A stretch of DNA of 64,000 nucleotides from contig OX419343.1 in the NCBI GenBank assembly GCA_948470475.1, positions 9,911,268 to 9,975,267 on the forward strand, in the 5' to 3' direction. Each line of letters starts with the position of its first letter. Within the stretch, counting starts at the first letter, position 1. Below, piece after piece: positions 22,101 through 31,460 of this stretch. Source of the stretch: Galaxea fascicularis (taxonomy: Eukaryota; Cnidaria; Anthozoa; Scleractinia; Euphylliidae). The notes beneath the pieces were generated by a model, which worked only from the letters and a program-made list of their open reading frames with translations, was not told the origin of the DNA and ran no database searches. Both the position numbers and the translations under genes were made by a program.

Positions 22101-25100
22101 AACTGTTCTTTACAACAGCCATCGGAATGTTGAAGAATAGTCATAACTGGAAAGATACACAGGAAAAACAATATTAAATCAGCTCAACGAAAGCAATCAG
22201 TATACCACGCTGCTTTGACTAAAGAAGGAAAGTTTATTGTCTAGACATTGGCATAATTTTATTTATTTTGGATCTCTGACCGGATTCCAAGATGATGGGG
22301 TAACATGAGATTTCAAATATTTTCACTATGGTTGTAAATTTATGTAATTGTGACTGTAGGAGCTTGATTATGGTCTCCAATTCAACCCTGCCAAAGCTAC
22401 ACTGTATTTAAAATCAGAGTTCCATGCGTGGTTATCATTGGCCAATATCCCAATATTTATGGAAATAAAAGAGAAACAATAACTAACAAACAAATGCAAA
22501 TTCACAGGGATTAACTGCAACCACTGATGTGACATGGGATGCAGCTTGGTCAACTGCACAATGTATTAGGCCTTGACTTTTAAGCAAAACTTAAAAAGGA
22601 GTCAACTAGTGCAATTTGCAGTGAGCAAAAGGAACCCAAGATGGGTTTTCTCACTTTGTGTCCCTTCCCATCTTTTTCAGCTTTGATGCAGCAGATGCCA
22701 GGTTATCTGTGAGAACACTGCACCCCACATGTAGTTATGGGTCAGCCTCAATTAACTGCCATCCTGGCCACATCCTTTTCAATTTGCCGACAATGACATT
22801 ATGAACTTGTTACTACAGTGCATTCTTTGGCTCCAACAAGTCCCTGTCATCACATCACATTTCATCTACAAGAAACCAACAAGTTACCACTTTTTTGGAG
22901 AAACTGCAAAAAACACCCAAACTAGTGTCTTAAAATATAAATGGGAAACAACTGACTGGACCCCCACTTGTCGGCTCTGGCTTAAAGCATACCTGGAAGC
23001 TGTAAAGCCAACACTCAGACTTCTCCGGAAGACACTCATTATGTCAAAAGGCGATTGCACCATCCACAAACAAGAGATTACATGACTTCTTCCAACCTCT
23101 AACCTCTATTTCCTGTTTGTTACTCTCGATCCAAACCACTGGCATTTAAAAAATGTAAACACCACAGACACAGATATGTTAAACATCCCTGACAACAGGG
23201 TAAGCAACGAAGATAAGCATGTGAACTTCAGCCACGTGTTCTGCTGTGGGAATGCATAGCACATGTAAAGTGTATTACTTTCCATACTGGCTTGCACTCC
23301 TAAGTCACACCCTAAAGCAGACAGTGGATGCAGAAAAAATGCAGAGATGCCTTGCATCACTCAACTGTAGGCCACAGCAGGCCAGTCAAATGACATGTAC
23401 AGTTGCAGCTTTCTAAACCTGTTTATTGGCTGAGTGAAAATTTCAAGATATACGGGGCACTTCTGTCATTATGTGCATAAGCTGCTCTTGTCTCAGAGTC
23501 TGTAGACAGGGCTTTTGCTGCAGGTTATCACCTGAGCCAATTTTGGTATAATGAGGAAAAAAACAACTTGTTTTCACCGGGCCCAGATAATAAATCCACT
23601 GCTTGGAGAACTGCTTCCAGATGTGATTTATTGTGCATTTGGCAGCTCAAAAACTTGGCAACTTTTGTTGCAATGCGTGTGATATGTATACAGTCTCTCC
23701 TGCATTGATCAGAATTTCCTGCTTCATAATGATAGTAACTTGATTCCATTTTCAAAACAGCTGCTGACACCTTTGAACTCAAAGCTCATTTACCTTTTAA
23801 TAATTTTATAAAGGTACTATTTTGTGTGTAACAGATACCTGTAGCTTTAAAGGAACGTTGACACGGGGATTTTTGCTGTTTTTGGTTCAATTCTGCCGAA
23901 ATTACTGCCTTTTACCTGTTATTGTGAAAAAAATGCTCCTACAGAATCAAAAAGATGAATTCCAATGAAATTTTAGCAGGGTGAGCTAACCATATTTTTT
24001 TTTGGTGATTTCTCAATCCATAGCTTGAAATCTTGAAAAAAATGGCAAGCTTTTTTCAAATTCCAATCCATTTCCATCCTCGTCGTCTTTGATGGAATAG
24101 AGGAGTTTATAGTGTCAACGCAGTACGACAGTCTTTGGCAGCAAAAGTAAACCATTATTTTCAGGTTTCCACTGATGCTTTGGAAGTTTTAAGCTTTTTA
24201 AAGTGATAGTACAATAGAGTGACAATGCTCCTTCAAAATGCAAGAAATGTTATTTGAATGCAGTATTTCAATCCTTAGGCAGTTCTCCTCTATTTCCCAC
24301 AGATAGAAATTTTTTTGCAAGTGGCATATTCGGGGTGGTCAACTGCCATTTTCTCCTAATGTTACACAGTGTACTCCAAAAGAAATGAGAAAGGACTGGG
24401 ATAAAAACTAGTTCAAGAATTATGATGCAATTAGGTTGATTGTCTAAGAAAGTTGCCCTTTTATACAATGTCTCATTTCTATGCAGACTTCTCACAAGGA
24501 AGGCTTCTGTATAATGGACATGGACAGATCCATTAGATGGACAATTTTATTTGCTTGCATTTCACAAAGACAGCACCAACATAGATGCCCCTTTTAGACT
24601 GACACCTCAAGACAGAGTCTCCATAAATGATCACCTCATCTCAACAATAATTGCATCCCAGACAATAACATTTCACTGAAAACTGATGTTATAGTTATTG
24701 TCTGTAACTACAACAAAAGTAAATCAATATTAACAAGTAATGATCTTTTTTATGTTGTTTTCTTAGTTTCTCTTACCCCTGGGGGTGTGTAGCCATAAAT
24801 TGGCGCAGTGGGTGTGAAGCGAGACGGGAATCCTACGTGCCAGGGAGGATATGGTTGCCATGTTCCTGCTAGATTTGTACGAATGTTCCGTCCACTGTGG
24901 AATGTCTTCTGCTGCTGTTGCTGCATTTTAATTTGAAGTACAAGTGAGTAGTGGTTGTTTAATATCAAATGATTAGTTTAATTCAATGATTTTCCACAGA
25001 GTTACAAAGGTGTTTATTTTCATCTTTCAACTAAGTCACTATTAATGGCATGACACAAGGGTAGCAGGGATTGTGCAATGCTGCCTAGGTTTGATTCCCA

Positions 25101-28100
25101 AACCTACCAGCATAATAGTGTGTTAAGTTTGTTGTTGGTTCTCTGCTCTGCTCTGCTCTTAGAGGTTTTTCCAACTACTTGCATGTTGCCCTCTCTTGGA
25201 AATTCCAATTTGATTCAAAATGCACTAGTATTTAAGTAATGATCCTGGTAAGAAGGGAAGCAATTTCTTTGGTTATGGTGCAATAAGCTTCCCTCACATA
25301 GGAATGTTTTCATGTTTACACAGAGAATGTGTAAACCTACAAAAAGGCAGTCTACAAAATAAAATATATTTAAACTTTGTTTTTAAAGGATGTTTTTTGG
25401 TGTTAAAAGATTTCAACCAATCATAAGAGTTGAAAACAATAGCCAAGAAAAGTTTGCAATTTTACATGTTCCCCACATAGAATTTCTGTCTTACTCAGTC
25501 TCACAAGAGATTTTGCTATAAGGAAGTTGGTTAGAAAACAAGGGATTAATATACCCAATGCTTTGCAAAGATTTCATAAAATTTAATGTTTAAACCAATC
25601 AGAAGTGTAGTAGAGACAATAATAATAATAATTTATTACTTATTAGGCGCCAATTAGCATGTGAATATGATCAAATGCGCCTTACAATTCTTTGCAATTC
25701 TAAATAATTTTACAATTCTCAAATCAAACTAAATCAAATGAAATGTTGGTTTTTGGAGAGAGAGGGGAAAACCGGAGTACCCGGAGAAAAACCCCTCGGA
25801 GCAGAGTAGAGAACCAACAAACTCAACCCACTTATGACGCCAAGCCCGAGAATCGAACCCGGGACACATTGGCACTGGAAGGCGAGCGCTCTCACCACTG
25901 CGCCAACCCTGCTCCCCAGAGACAATAGTAAAGAGAGCACCTTTTTGCATTCCGACATGTTCATTGCGCTTGGTTCTTTCCTTCTTATCTGGACCATTAC
26001 TTAAAACATAAGCATATGCTTCAGGAGACTGGGTGATGACGATGTGGGCTAAATTTGCAAATTCACATTTCAGTATGAAGGAAGACCTCACAATTCCTTG
26101 ATACATGATAACTTTAGGTTGCATTTCATTTTTACTATTGTGAACAATTCTAAACACGATGTATGTAGTATTATTTACTTTAATTTCAATATCGCTTTCG
26201 TGTTAAGAAGTTATTTAATAACTCATGAAACAACCATATACAAATAAAAGTGAATGAGTCACCTCTTCAAAAATTGGAAAGGCTTAAAGAATTGGAAAAA
26301 AAATGGAAATGTACTTCATCTTGCTTTTCTCAGCAATGGCAAAAATTAATGATAAGACTTTGGTTAAATCTACATTTGTAAAGTCATGAACAATATGAGG
26401 AGTAGAATTAACCACAGAAAGAAGAATATAAATTAATGGCAATGGGTCTCTGAAAGCTGGCAAACATACCTGCCAGACCCCACCTGAGGTCCCACCTCCC
26501 CACCCCCCTTCGATCTTAACTGTTGTTAAAAAGGATTCGTGCAAAGCTGGTACTTACCGTTTTGGGGAGGTTTGTGGGTTGCTTCTTTCGGTTTTGGTTC
26601 TGCTGCTGTTGTCTCATTGGAACCTTGTACAAATACATATGCATAATATATTTATTAATTAAATCAACATATCAGAGACAATATTCAAATGTTTGTTTTG
26701 CCATGTGCCAAGGTAAAAGCCAAGGGTGATGCTGTTAACCATATGAGCAACACTATGCTGGCAGTGCAATAAAATTAAATATACTAATTCTGTGCACACA
26801 AGACAAGAGGACATAAATCTTAACAAATTACAAAATTGCTGTAGCACATTTTTGACAAATTTAAAATATTCCTTGGCAACTACATGCACATCAAATGCCC
26901 TGCTTTAATTTCTAATGACCAGAGCATGTGACATGAATCACAGGTTTGGGCTGAGGTTTGTTAGATCAGCACCAATAATAATAGTTTGATTACAAAAAAA
27001 CTATTTCAACTTGTATAAATCTTGGCTCATCCAAATAATTCCATTGGGCAATGTTAGATAATTCAGCAGATAAATTTGAAAGAACCTGAAATCTTTCCAA
27101 AAACATAACAGCAACAGATTTTAATATTTGTAAATTCTAAAAATAAAAGGATGATGTATAAGAATCTCATGACTTATAAATTCTTTGATAGGTCTTTCTC
27201 TTGTTACAAAGGGACAAATACTCAAACAGTACAGCAATTACATGTATTTTGTCTCTTGAGTTCTAATCATGAGGTAAAAGACATAAAACAAAAAAATTGA
27301 AAATTCAAGTTGACTGAGTAAAAAAATTAATGATCTATTAATGACGTGGCCTTACTTTTCCTTGAATTCTGATTTAGAATGTAGACTTACACAATGTGGT
27401 TGTAACCCTATCACAGAACAGTCTAATACTTGGTAGTTTCATTTCTTTCCAATTATTCTTTTAAATGAGAAATTTGATTCAGATGAGCTTTTTTAAATCC
27501 CCTGAAATGTTAAATTGGGGTTCTATGACCTTTCAAAAGTTTACACTTCTTAAAGAAATGTTTTAGAGTAATGTGCTTGCTTCTTTGATTTGGTACTTAA
27601 TGTGAAACTTTAGTAAATTACATTTGGAAGGTATTAGTCTGTATACAATATTATGTCCTGTTTGCTTAAGGCCCTGTTTCTTGAGAGGAAAAGTCTAAAA
27701 CACAAGAAATTTCTTTACAGATCGAGAGACGAGAGAAGATCGCGAGCATAAAATAAGATAATCATTAAAAAAGGAGCAAATATAGTCCACCAAAAAGTGG
27801 CTGAATATCGTCAAAAATGCGATGTTTTTGCTGATGTTTTTTTTTTTATGTTTTTGTCCATGATAAGAGCGTTCCGCGAACGATCATTGCGCGATAAACA
27901 ACATTTCAAAGTAAACAGAACGGGTAAAGAATATAATTGTATGTTTTTCATCGTTGAAATGTTAACAATTGCAAAGTACAAATCTGGGTTGGTTTTCCAC
28001 GATTACGCGTCAAGTTAAAAGTAGGTTTATGTCCTGCCTTGAAGGAAAGTACTGCTCATTTGAATGGATTTCGTTTACTAGGTGTACGAACATATTTTAT

Positions 28101-30659
28101 GACCGAGCCGATTTATTACTGTGATTGAAACCTTAAAGAAACAAAATTCTCGGATTACTTTAACACCGATGGAAAAAAATAAATTCTTACTAAGGTACTT
28201 TACGATTAAATTATTTTTATCACTGAGCCGATTTATTACTACCAGTTAACGGATTATGCGAAGTTGGAAGGAACAAACATAACATACATGCTTTCGAGTT
28301 TAACGAGTGTTTTGAACTGCCATTATAGCTGTGGAAATACATGCATGTTTTAAGGTGATTTATTTTTTTGCGCCCAAAAAAATTGCAACGAAACAAGGTT
28401 GGTGTTGTAGTCGTGTTCCTGGTATAAAATTTAACAATTTTACAGTGTTCAGAAGTCTTTTTTTCCTTTTTGAAAGCGAATTCTAACGAAAGCGCATTTT
28501 TCGACCATTTATCAAGATGAATTATTCTTCATATAACGTTCGATTGAGCTGCGAGAAATAAAAACCTTATGTAACCTCGATTATTACGAGAACGTCTCAA
28601 AACAAAAGTCGTGAAAAAAACACATGTCGAGGTTTTTAGATGTATTACTAAGCGAGAAAGGAAATACCGATGTGAAGGGAGCGAATGAAAAATCACCAAC
28701 GGAGCACTTATTACCATACACTACATAAAAAGGATAAAGGATATTCTCAAACAACGGCTTTGTGAAGTGGTTTCTGTGCTAAACAAAAGAACATCTTTCT
28801 TGAGTTTTTGTGATGAAGTTTTTTGAGAGCAAAATTAGTGCGATCGTAGCTTTCACGGCTTAAGTGAACGTGATTTCTGTTTTTTTTTTTGAGCGAAATT
28901 CGCATGTACACAAGAGTTGTCGTGACTAAGGCAAGCTTCCGATGTCTTATTGACAAAACAAGATGTAAAACATGGACGCTTTGCGCGCAATTTGGAGTCA
29001 ATTAGTCGTTTCGCATAGTACATATAATTCTTTGGCAAACATCTACATCTCGAACTCCTCATTCACGCTATAAATAAAGAATTGTACAAAACCATAGATA
29101 GCGAATTTTCCCAGGAGACTGGCACAAAAAGGAGCTTTTGTTTACAGGCGGTAGAGATGAAAGGCCCATCAAACTCAAAACTTATACATTGTACGTAGCT
29201 ACGATCCAAATGTAAATTAGCATTTACGGGCAGCTCGATCGCGACCGATCATTCAATGTTTTGTATGGCCCTTACAGCAAGTCACGCATATCCAGATTTT
29301 TCTGTTGTCGTAATTCCCACACTTCCGTCATATAAACGAGTTTACGGCCGCTTACTCCATGAGCGGCTCATCCAGTGTGTCAAGAGACGTCAGGGACGCG
29401 CTCAAATTCAAAGTGCTAAACGTCGCCAGCGTAATCGACGTTATCATCGATCGTTTCGAGAAACCATCACCGCGAACAGACCCTCCTGCTGTTGTAAAAT
29501 GGCTTTGTTTCGAAGGTGGATGATGTAAACTTGATGCTAAAGATCAGAGTGCACTCATGACACTTTCATCTTCCTCAGCGCGCCTTACAAGCTTCCTCTT
29601 TTATTTTATAATTTTTTTTTCTCATCCTAAATATTTAACCGACTCGTAACAATCGATCGACTGGAGCGCCGCTGTAATAGCGAAATCACGCGAATCAAAA
29701 CACTTTCAAACAAGCGATCGCTGTTAGGGAATGAGCTCATGCCGTAAAGATCCACAGAAATGTCCCTCTGGCTACGGATTAACAATAAATTTGGTTTTGC
29801 TTTATTGCATTTATGCAGGGTAGAGAGAAGTTCCAATTGAAATCATAGCATGTTCCGAGCGATCTAAGCTTTACAAACGACGCTTCTCCAGTGCGTTTCT
29901 AAACGAAGGGGGTTGTTTTTCGATGGTATCACGAGTGAAGGACACGCGATATTTTAAATTGAGGCTCGCAGGCGATATCGCCGCAACAGCGATTCAAGAA
30001 ATATAAAGCTTTTAGCGAATGTTTGTTTCGCACAAAAGAACCGCGCTAACAATCACCGTGTTAATGTAAAATCGATCCGCATTCGCGCGATAAAACTCGC
30101 GACGCAAAAGAATCAGCCGGCGAACCTCTCCAAAACGCCTCGACGACGAATTTGTGTACAATTGACACTGAAAACGCGGGAATGTAGAGAATTCGTGGCA
30201 ATCCCAGCGGCCGTAACACGCGAACAAAACCAACAAACATCAGGAAGATTTCATTATTCATGAACCTTGAAATAAACGCGATCTTTTCTTAAACACTGCG
30301 AAACGGCCGCACTCTGGCTTTTGAGCAGCGCTTGTACGCCAAAACCAGCGACCGTCACATGATACGAAACTACGGATGTGTTATGTTACGATAATAATCC
30401 GCGAGGAAGATACCTTCTTGTCATCCCTTTCCTGTCCGTTTTTGTTGCGATTTTCGGCGTCCGCCGCTTGCGTTTCCTTTTCCTCAAGCACTTCTTCGGC
30501 AAGTTCCCTGTTTGCGTGATCGGGCGCCGCCGCAGTGTCGTGCGAAGCATGTGAGGCGTGCGATTCACTGTCCTTGGAACCGTGCGTGCGTTCCTTGTTG
30601 CCTGTACGATCAGTTGTCATCGTGGCTGTCTCTAGAACTTGAGCTAATGAATCGCTCAT
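9996..30659 (-). CDS. RBMS-like: RBMS/alan shepard-family RNA-binding protein, 16 coding exons, 559 residues
   Basis: Single-stranded-nucleic-acid-binding protein of the RBMS1/2/3 (Drosophila shep) family. In that family, two tandem RRMs bind AU-rich RNA or ssDNA and act in mRNA stability and translation. I joined sixteen exons by GT-AG sites; total coding length is 1680 bases with phase kept at every junction. Residues 1-152 are a variable tail with an acidic/Ser-rich start and two Gln-rich patches. RRM1 is about 185-257 (RNP2 LYIRGL 187-192; RNP1 KGYGFVDF 226-233). RRM2 is about 264-338 (RNP2 position LYFLYL 266-271; RNP1 RGVGFARM 304-311). The Ala/Gln/Met-rich C-terminal half ends SSYASPYQR. 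Vertebrate members are near 400-430 residues; the extra length is the N-terminal tail. No frameshift or internal stop was seen, so the gene appears functional. Confidence 0.93.
10660..10855 (+). repeat. GGCCGTTGT-type minisatellite in last intron
   Basis: A run of diverged units of about 25-35 bp built on 'tggccgttgtagagaggt', ending 'ggaggctcaactgta'. A shorter array of the same character lies at 63073-63155. Such arrays are often transposon ends; that assignment is inference. Confidence 0.5.
10941..11168 (-). CDS. RBMS-like exon 15, residues 437-512
   Basis: Phase 0 at both ends, 76 codons. It begins with an [10 protein letters not shown] alanine run and is rich in Gln, Met and His ([14 protein letters not shown]). 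The donor used here is GAG|GTACTG; a second donor (CT|GTAAGA) lies five bases further on. Reading through instead ends the protein two residues later at TAA (10932-10934). Confidence 0.8.
11911..11992. mobile_element. Small hairpin element in intron
   Basis: Left arm 'ctccccctccccacttacaa' then TGTTGAAAA; right arm TTTCAACATTGTA then 'gggtgggggaggag'. The arms are imperfect inverted repeats of about 28 bp around a 25-bp loop. Confidence 0.5.
12135..12245 (-). CDS. RBMS-like exon 14, residues 400-436
   Basis: 37 codons in phase 0, with acceptor CTTCAG|GGAGCA and donor CCA|GTAAGA. It encodes [14 protein letters not shown], an Ala/Gly stretch and QMQHQLQP. Confidence 0.85.
12634..12688 (-). CDS. 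RBMS-like exon 13, residues 382-399
   Basis: Acceptor ACTCAG|ATCC completes a glycine codon shared with exon 12. The donor is CAG|GTGAGT. Product [18 protein letters not shown]. Confidence 0.85.
13147..13193 (-). CDS. RBMS-like exon 12, residues 366-380 plus split codon
   Basis: Acceptor TTGCAG|GGAGTG, donor AATGG|GTGAGT. Product [15 protein letters not shown], ending two bases into the next codon. Confidence 0.85.
13448..13476 (-). CDS. RBMS-like exon 11, 29-base microexon
   Basis: Without this exon, exon 12 is out of frame with exon 10. The 29 bases between CAACAG and GTAGGT add [10 protein letters not shown] and restore phase. The SSWPTNRQE segment sits where vertebrate RBMS proteins have a GRPWPRE-like linker after RRM2. 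Confidence 0.85.
14291..14579. mobile_element. Fold-back element about 67 bp from exon 10
   Basis: The left end 'gtttccattgattgctacga' then TTGCC is matched by an inverted right end (GGCGATCGTAGCAATGATATGGAAAC read in two pieces at 14554-14579), with about one base in twelve different. The element ends 67 bases downstream of the exon 10 donor on the gene's strand. Confidence 0.6.
14646..14720 (-). CDS. RBMS-like exon 10, residues 332-355 plus split codons
   Basis: Acceptor CTTCTAG|GTTGT, donor CATG|GTATGA. It encodes the last beta-strand of RRM2 and the conserved basic tail: [19 protein letters not shown]. Confidence 0.88.
15424..15485 (-). CDS. RBMS-like exon 9, residues 311-330 plus split codons
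   Basis: Acceptor CTCTTAG|AATGG, donor ACCAG|GTGCGA. Product [20 protein letters not shown], the second helix of RRM2. Confidence 0.88.
15664..15758 (-). CDS. RBMS-like exon 8, residues 279-309 plus split codon
   Basis: Acceptor TCTCCAG|AAATTA, donor GCAAG|GTAATG. It carries [20 protein letters not shown] and RNP1 of RRM2 (RGVGFAR). Confidence 0.92.
16653..16777. mobile_element. TIR element in intron
   Basis: GGGCTGAGTTGCTCAAAGC at the left and GGTTCGAGCAACTCGGCCC at the right are inverted repeats. The inner arms pair GGTTAGCGCTAA with TTAGCACTAACC. Non-coding. Confidence 0.75.
16893..16955 (-). CDS. RBMS-like exon 7, residues 258-278
   Basis: Acceptor TTTTCAG|CAACAA, donor GCA|GTAAGT, phase 0. 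[10 protein letters not shown] is the invariant RBMS linker into RRM2. The RNP2 core that follows reads LYFLYLP rather than the family's usual LYISNLP. Confidence 0.92.
17025..17164. mobile_element. Palindromic MITE in intron
   Basis: 140 bp with CTTAATAACC and GGTTATTAAG at the tips. The inner arms pair 'ggaaaatctcaaactgaggcc' (as two blocks) with its complement near 17113-17136. GACCGAGCGATAGCGAGGTC forms the central hairpin. Confidence 0.75.
17168..17511. mobile_element. Inverted-repeat-bounded segment adjoining the MITE
   Basis: TTTATTATATGGCTA (17168-17182) is exactly inverted at 17497-17511. Interior 'ccgtaatcggcccgtgggca' and 'agccaatcagagcgcacgtt' have no coding sense. It may be part of one larger element with the palindrome just to its left. 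Confidence 0.5.
17627..17954 (-). pseudogene. Penelope-like element 3' end, left half of an inverted pair
   Basis: Minus-strand reading gives [40 protein letters not shown] and [10 protein letters not shown], the end of a PLE GIY-YIG endonuclease domain. A hairpin (GGAGT...ACTCC) and CGAAACGTCAG follow at 17651-17680. Truncated copy within a host intron. 17627-17889 is inversely repeated at 18401-18677. Confidence 0.7.
18401..18677 (+). pseudogene. Penelope-like element 3' end, right half of an inverted pair
   Basis: Inverse copy of 17627-17889, diverged. Plus-strand frame from about 18412 reads [20 protein letters not shown] then [14 protein letters not shown] and a stop. The terminal hairpin GGAGTgatgatcACTCC plus GAAACATCAG is at 18620-18648. 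Confidence 0.7.
18680..19414. other. Intron sequence, nothing further seen
   Basis: Intron between exons 6 and 7. AT-rich with no second gene on either strand. Confidence 0.5.
19415..19506 (-). CDS. RBMS-like exon 6, residues 228-257 plus split codon
   Basis: Acceptor CTAATAG|GATATG, donor GCAAAG|GTAAAC. Starts in RNP1 of RRM1 ([16 protein letters not shown]) and ends GIQAQMAK. Confidence 0.93.
20005..20063 (-). CDS. RBMS-like exon 5, residues 208-226 plus split codons
   Basis: Acceptor TCCACAG|ATATGG, donor GTAAAG|GTGGGT. Product [19 protein letters not shown] is almost identical to the family consensus of RRM1. Confidence 0.94.
20518..20872 (+). repeat. Three-copy interspersed element, copy A
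   Basis: Shares 'actaagtggagtgcaa', 'cgtgatttcaaatc', 'gcagcgcgag', 'ttgcac..aagaagttcaa', 'ttcaggaaaaccagttttga' and 'gttgagagcaaatcagat' with copies at 43688-44056 and 61395-61644, all on the plus strand. The first 130 bp folds back on itself. Lies in an intron here. Confidence 0.75.
21183..21346 (-). CDS. RBMS-like exon 4, residues 153-206 plus split codon
   Basis: Acceptor CTACAG|GCATAT, donor AACAG|GTTAGT. A Pro/Ser-rich linker ([19 protein letters not shown]), an acidic stretch, then the start of RRM1: [20 protein letters not shown]. Confidence 0.94.
21347..24776. other. Long intron, nothing further supported
   Basis: Intron 3 of the RBMS-like gene. A G run is at about 21721-21734. 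Around 23850-24240 a block starting 'aaaggaacgttgacacgggg' resembles an interspersed element, but I cannot set its ends. No second gene was found. Confidence 0.5.
24777..24920 (-). CDS. RBMS-like exon 3, residues 105-152
   Basis: Acceptor ATGCAG|CAACAG, donor GGG|GTAAGA, 48 codons in phase 0. Starts [10 protein letters not shown], then an aromatic/Pro-rich segment ([23 protein letters not shown]) reminiscent of the Tyr/Pro-rich N-terminus of shep. The acceptor abuts further CAG triplets. Confidence 0.85.
25612..25927 (-). mobile_element. tRNA-derived SINE, copy 1, with target duplication
   Basis: Minus-strand head GGGGAGCAGGGTTGGCGCAG contains an A-box-like TGGCGCAGTGG; the B box GGTTCGATTC lies about 50 bases on. 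The body reads through GTTGGTTCTCTACTCTGCTC to an (ATT)n tail at 25620-25635. The 10-mer AGAGACAATA flanks the element (25612-25621 and 25918-25927). It sits in intron 2. Pol III promoter boxes are seen; transcription is inferred. Confidence 0.9.
26558..26623 (-). CDS. RBMS-like exon 2, residues 83-104
   Basis: Acceptor TACAAG|GTTCCA, donor AAAACG|GTAAGT, phase 0. Product [20 protein letters not shown] plus KT, Gln-rich and basic. Confidence 0.82.
26624..30413. other. Large first coding intron
   Basis: 3.8 kb with no repeats I can identify. From about 29.2 kb rightward the sequence becomes visibly richer in CpG, fitting proximity to a promoter. No alternative first exon could be proven. Confidence 0.5.
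30414..30659 (-). CDS. RBMS-like exon 1, residues 1-82
   Basis: ATG at 30657-30659, donor GACAAGAAG|GTATCT at 30414. The 82 codons are Ser/Thr/His/Glu-rich: [20 protein letters not shown], a SHASHASHD repeat and an EEVLEEKE acidic patch. Low-complexity and probably disordered. Confidence 0.85.
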
Positions 30660-30718
30660 TATACGCCAACAATCCTACCAGTGATCAGGGACCTCTTCAT
30701 TCCACTCGCCCTGAATCT
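30660..30718 (-). promoter_or_regulatory. 5' UTR segment and upstream 3' splice site
   Basis: TGATTTTTCTTTCAG|ATTCAGG gives a strong acceptor (AG at 30717-30718). So 57 bases of 5' UTR share the exon with the ATG, and at least one non-coding 5' exon should lie to the right. Confidence 0.7.
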
Positions 30719-31460
30719 GAAAGAAAAATCAACATAAACAACAACGTTAACACTGACGTTCGTTCAATTGGAAAGCGGAACAAGTCGCGTTTGTTGTAGT
30801 CGGTGCTAGCGACCGTGCGTTATCAATATGTCTTACAAATGTGGCTATCACTTGACTGACACCAAACAGTTCCACGCCGAGTTTTTACCAGGAGTCGTGG
30901 CTTATCTCTTGCGAGCCTGTGAGCTAACTTTCACTAACTACAGTCGCTCAATACCGTACAATACACTTCTCTCAATTTACATCTTAACTTCATAGTAAAT
31001 CTAGGAGCAAGGCCCACCGAACGTAAACAAAACACACGTGGCGACATATTTGCTTGGGTTCGGCTACGGTACGAGAACCTCGCAAAATCGCTTTTTTCGC
31101 AAAATATCACAGAAAGCCGATTCTTTACCTATGCTAAGCGTAAACTTGCTACGACATTTACATCGATCAGCGACGCGAATGCTGCAAAAATGCAAGTATG
31201 TCGTGACGCAAAGTTCCCGCCACACACGCTGTGTACACTGGCTCCGCTCTAACCTCTCAACTCCTACACGCAAACTCTTCTTTTCGTGAACTCGTCGAAG
31301 ATATTGCGGCCTTTTTTTCGGCGCGCTCCACGTGATCTCTATCGGCCAATGAACGCCGCGGCGGGAACGCTTTTTCAGCGGGAGTAAATGAATGATTCAT
31401 CGTGAGCTCGCTAGCGCCAACAAGGCGGCTCTCCCGCTGACAAACGAACCGGGACACTAA
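30719..31460. other. CpG-rich upstream region of the RBMS-like gene
   Basis: Rich in CpG compared with the introns, with E-box CACGTG sites near 31033 and 31328. It may contain the transcription start and the missing 5' exon; possible donors are near 30887 and 31130 (minus strand). None is decisive. Confidence 0.4.

Noticed and set aside
25858..25917. Functional tRNA gene in the SINE heads
   Set aside because: The A and B boxes are kept, but the sequence cannot form a proper acceptor stem and is repeated with a conserved non-tRNA body and (ATT)n tail.
25729..26157. 142-codon minus-strand ORF
   Set aside because: Most of it is the SINE copy at 25622-25917 read in one frame; the same peptide appears from the SINE at 47226.
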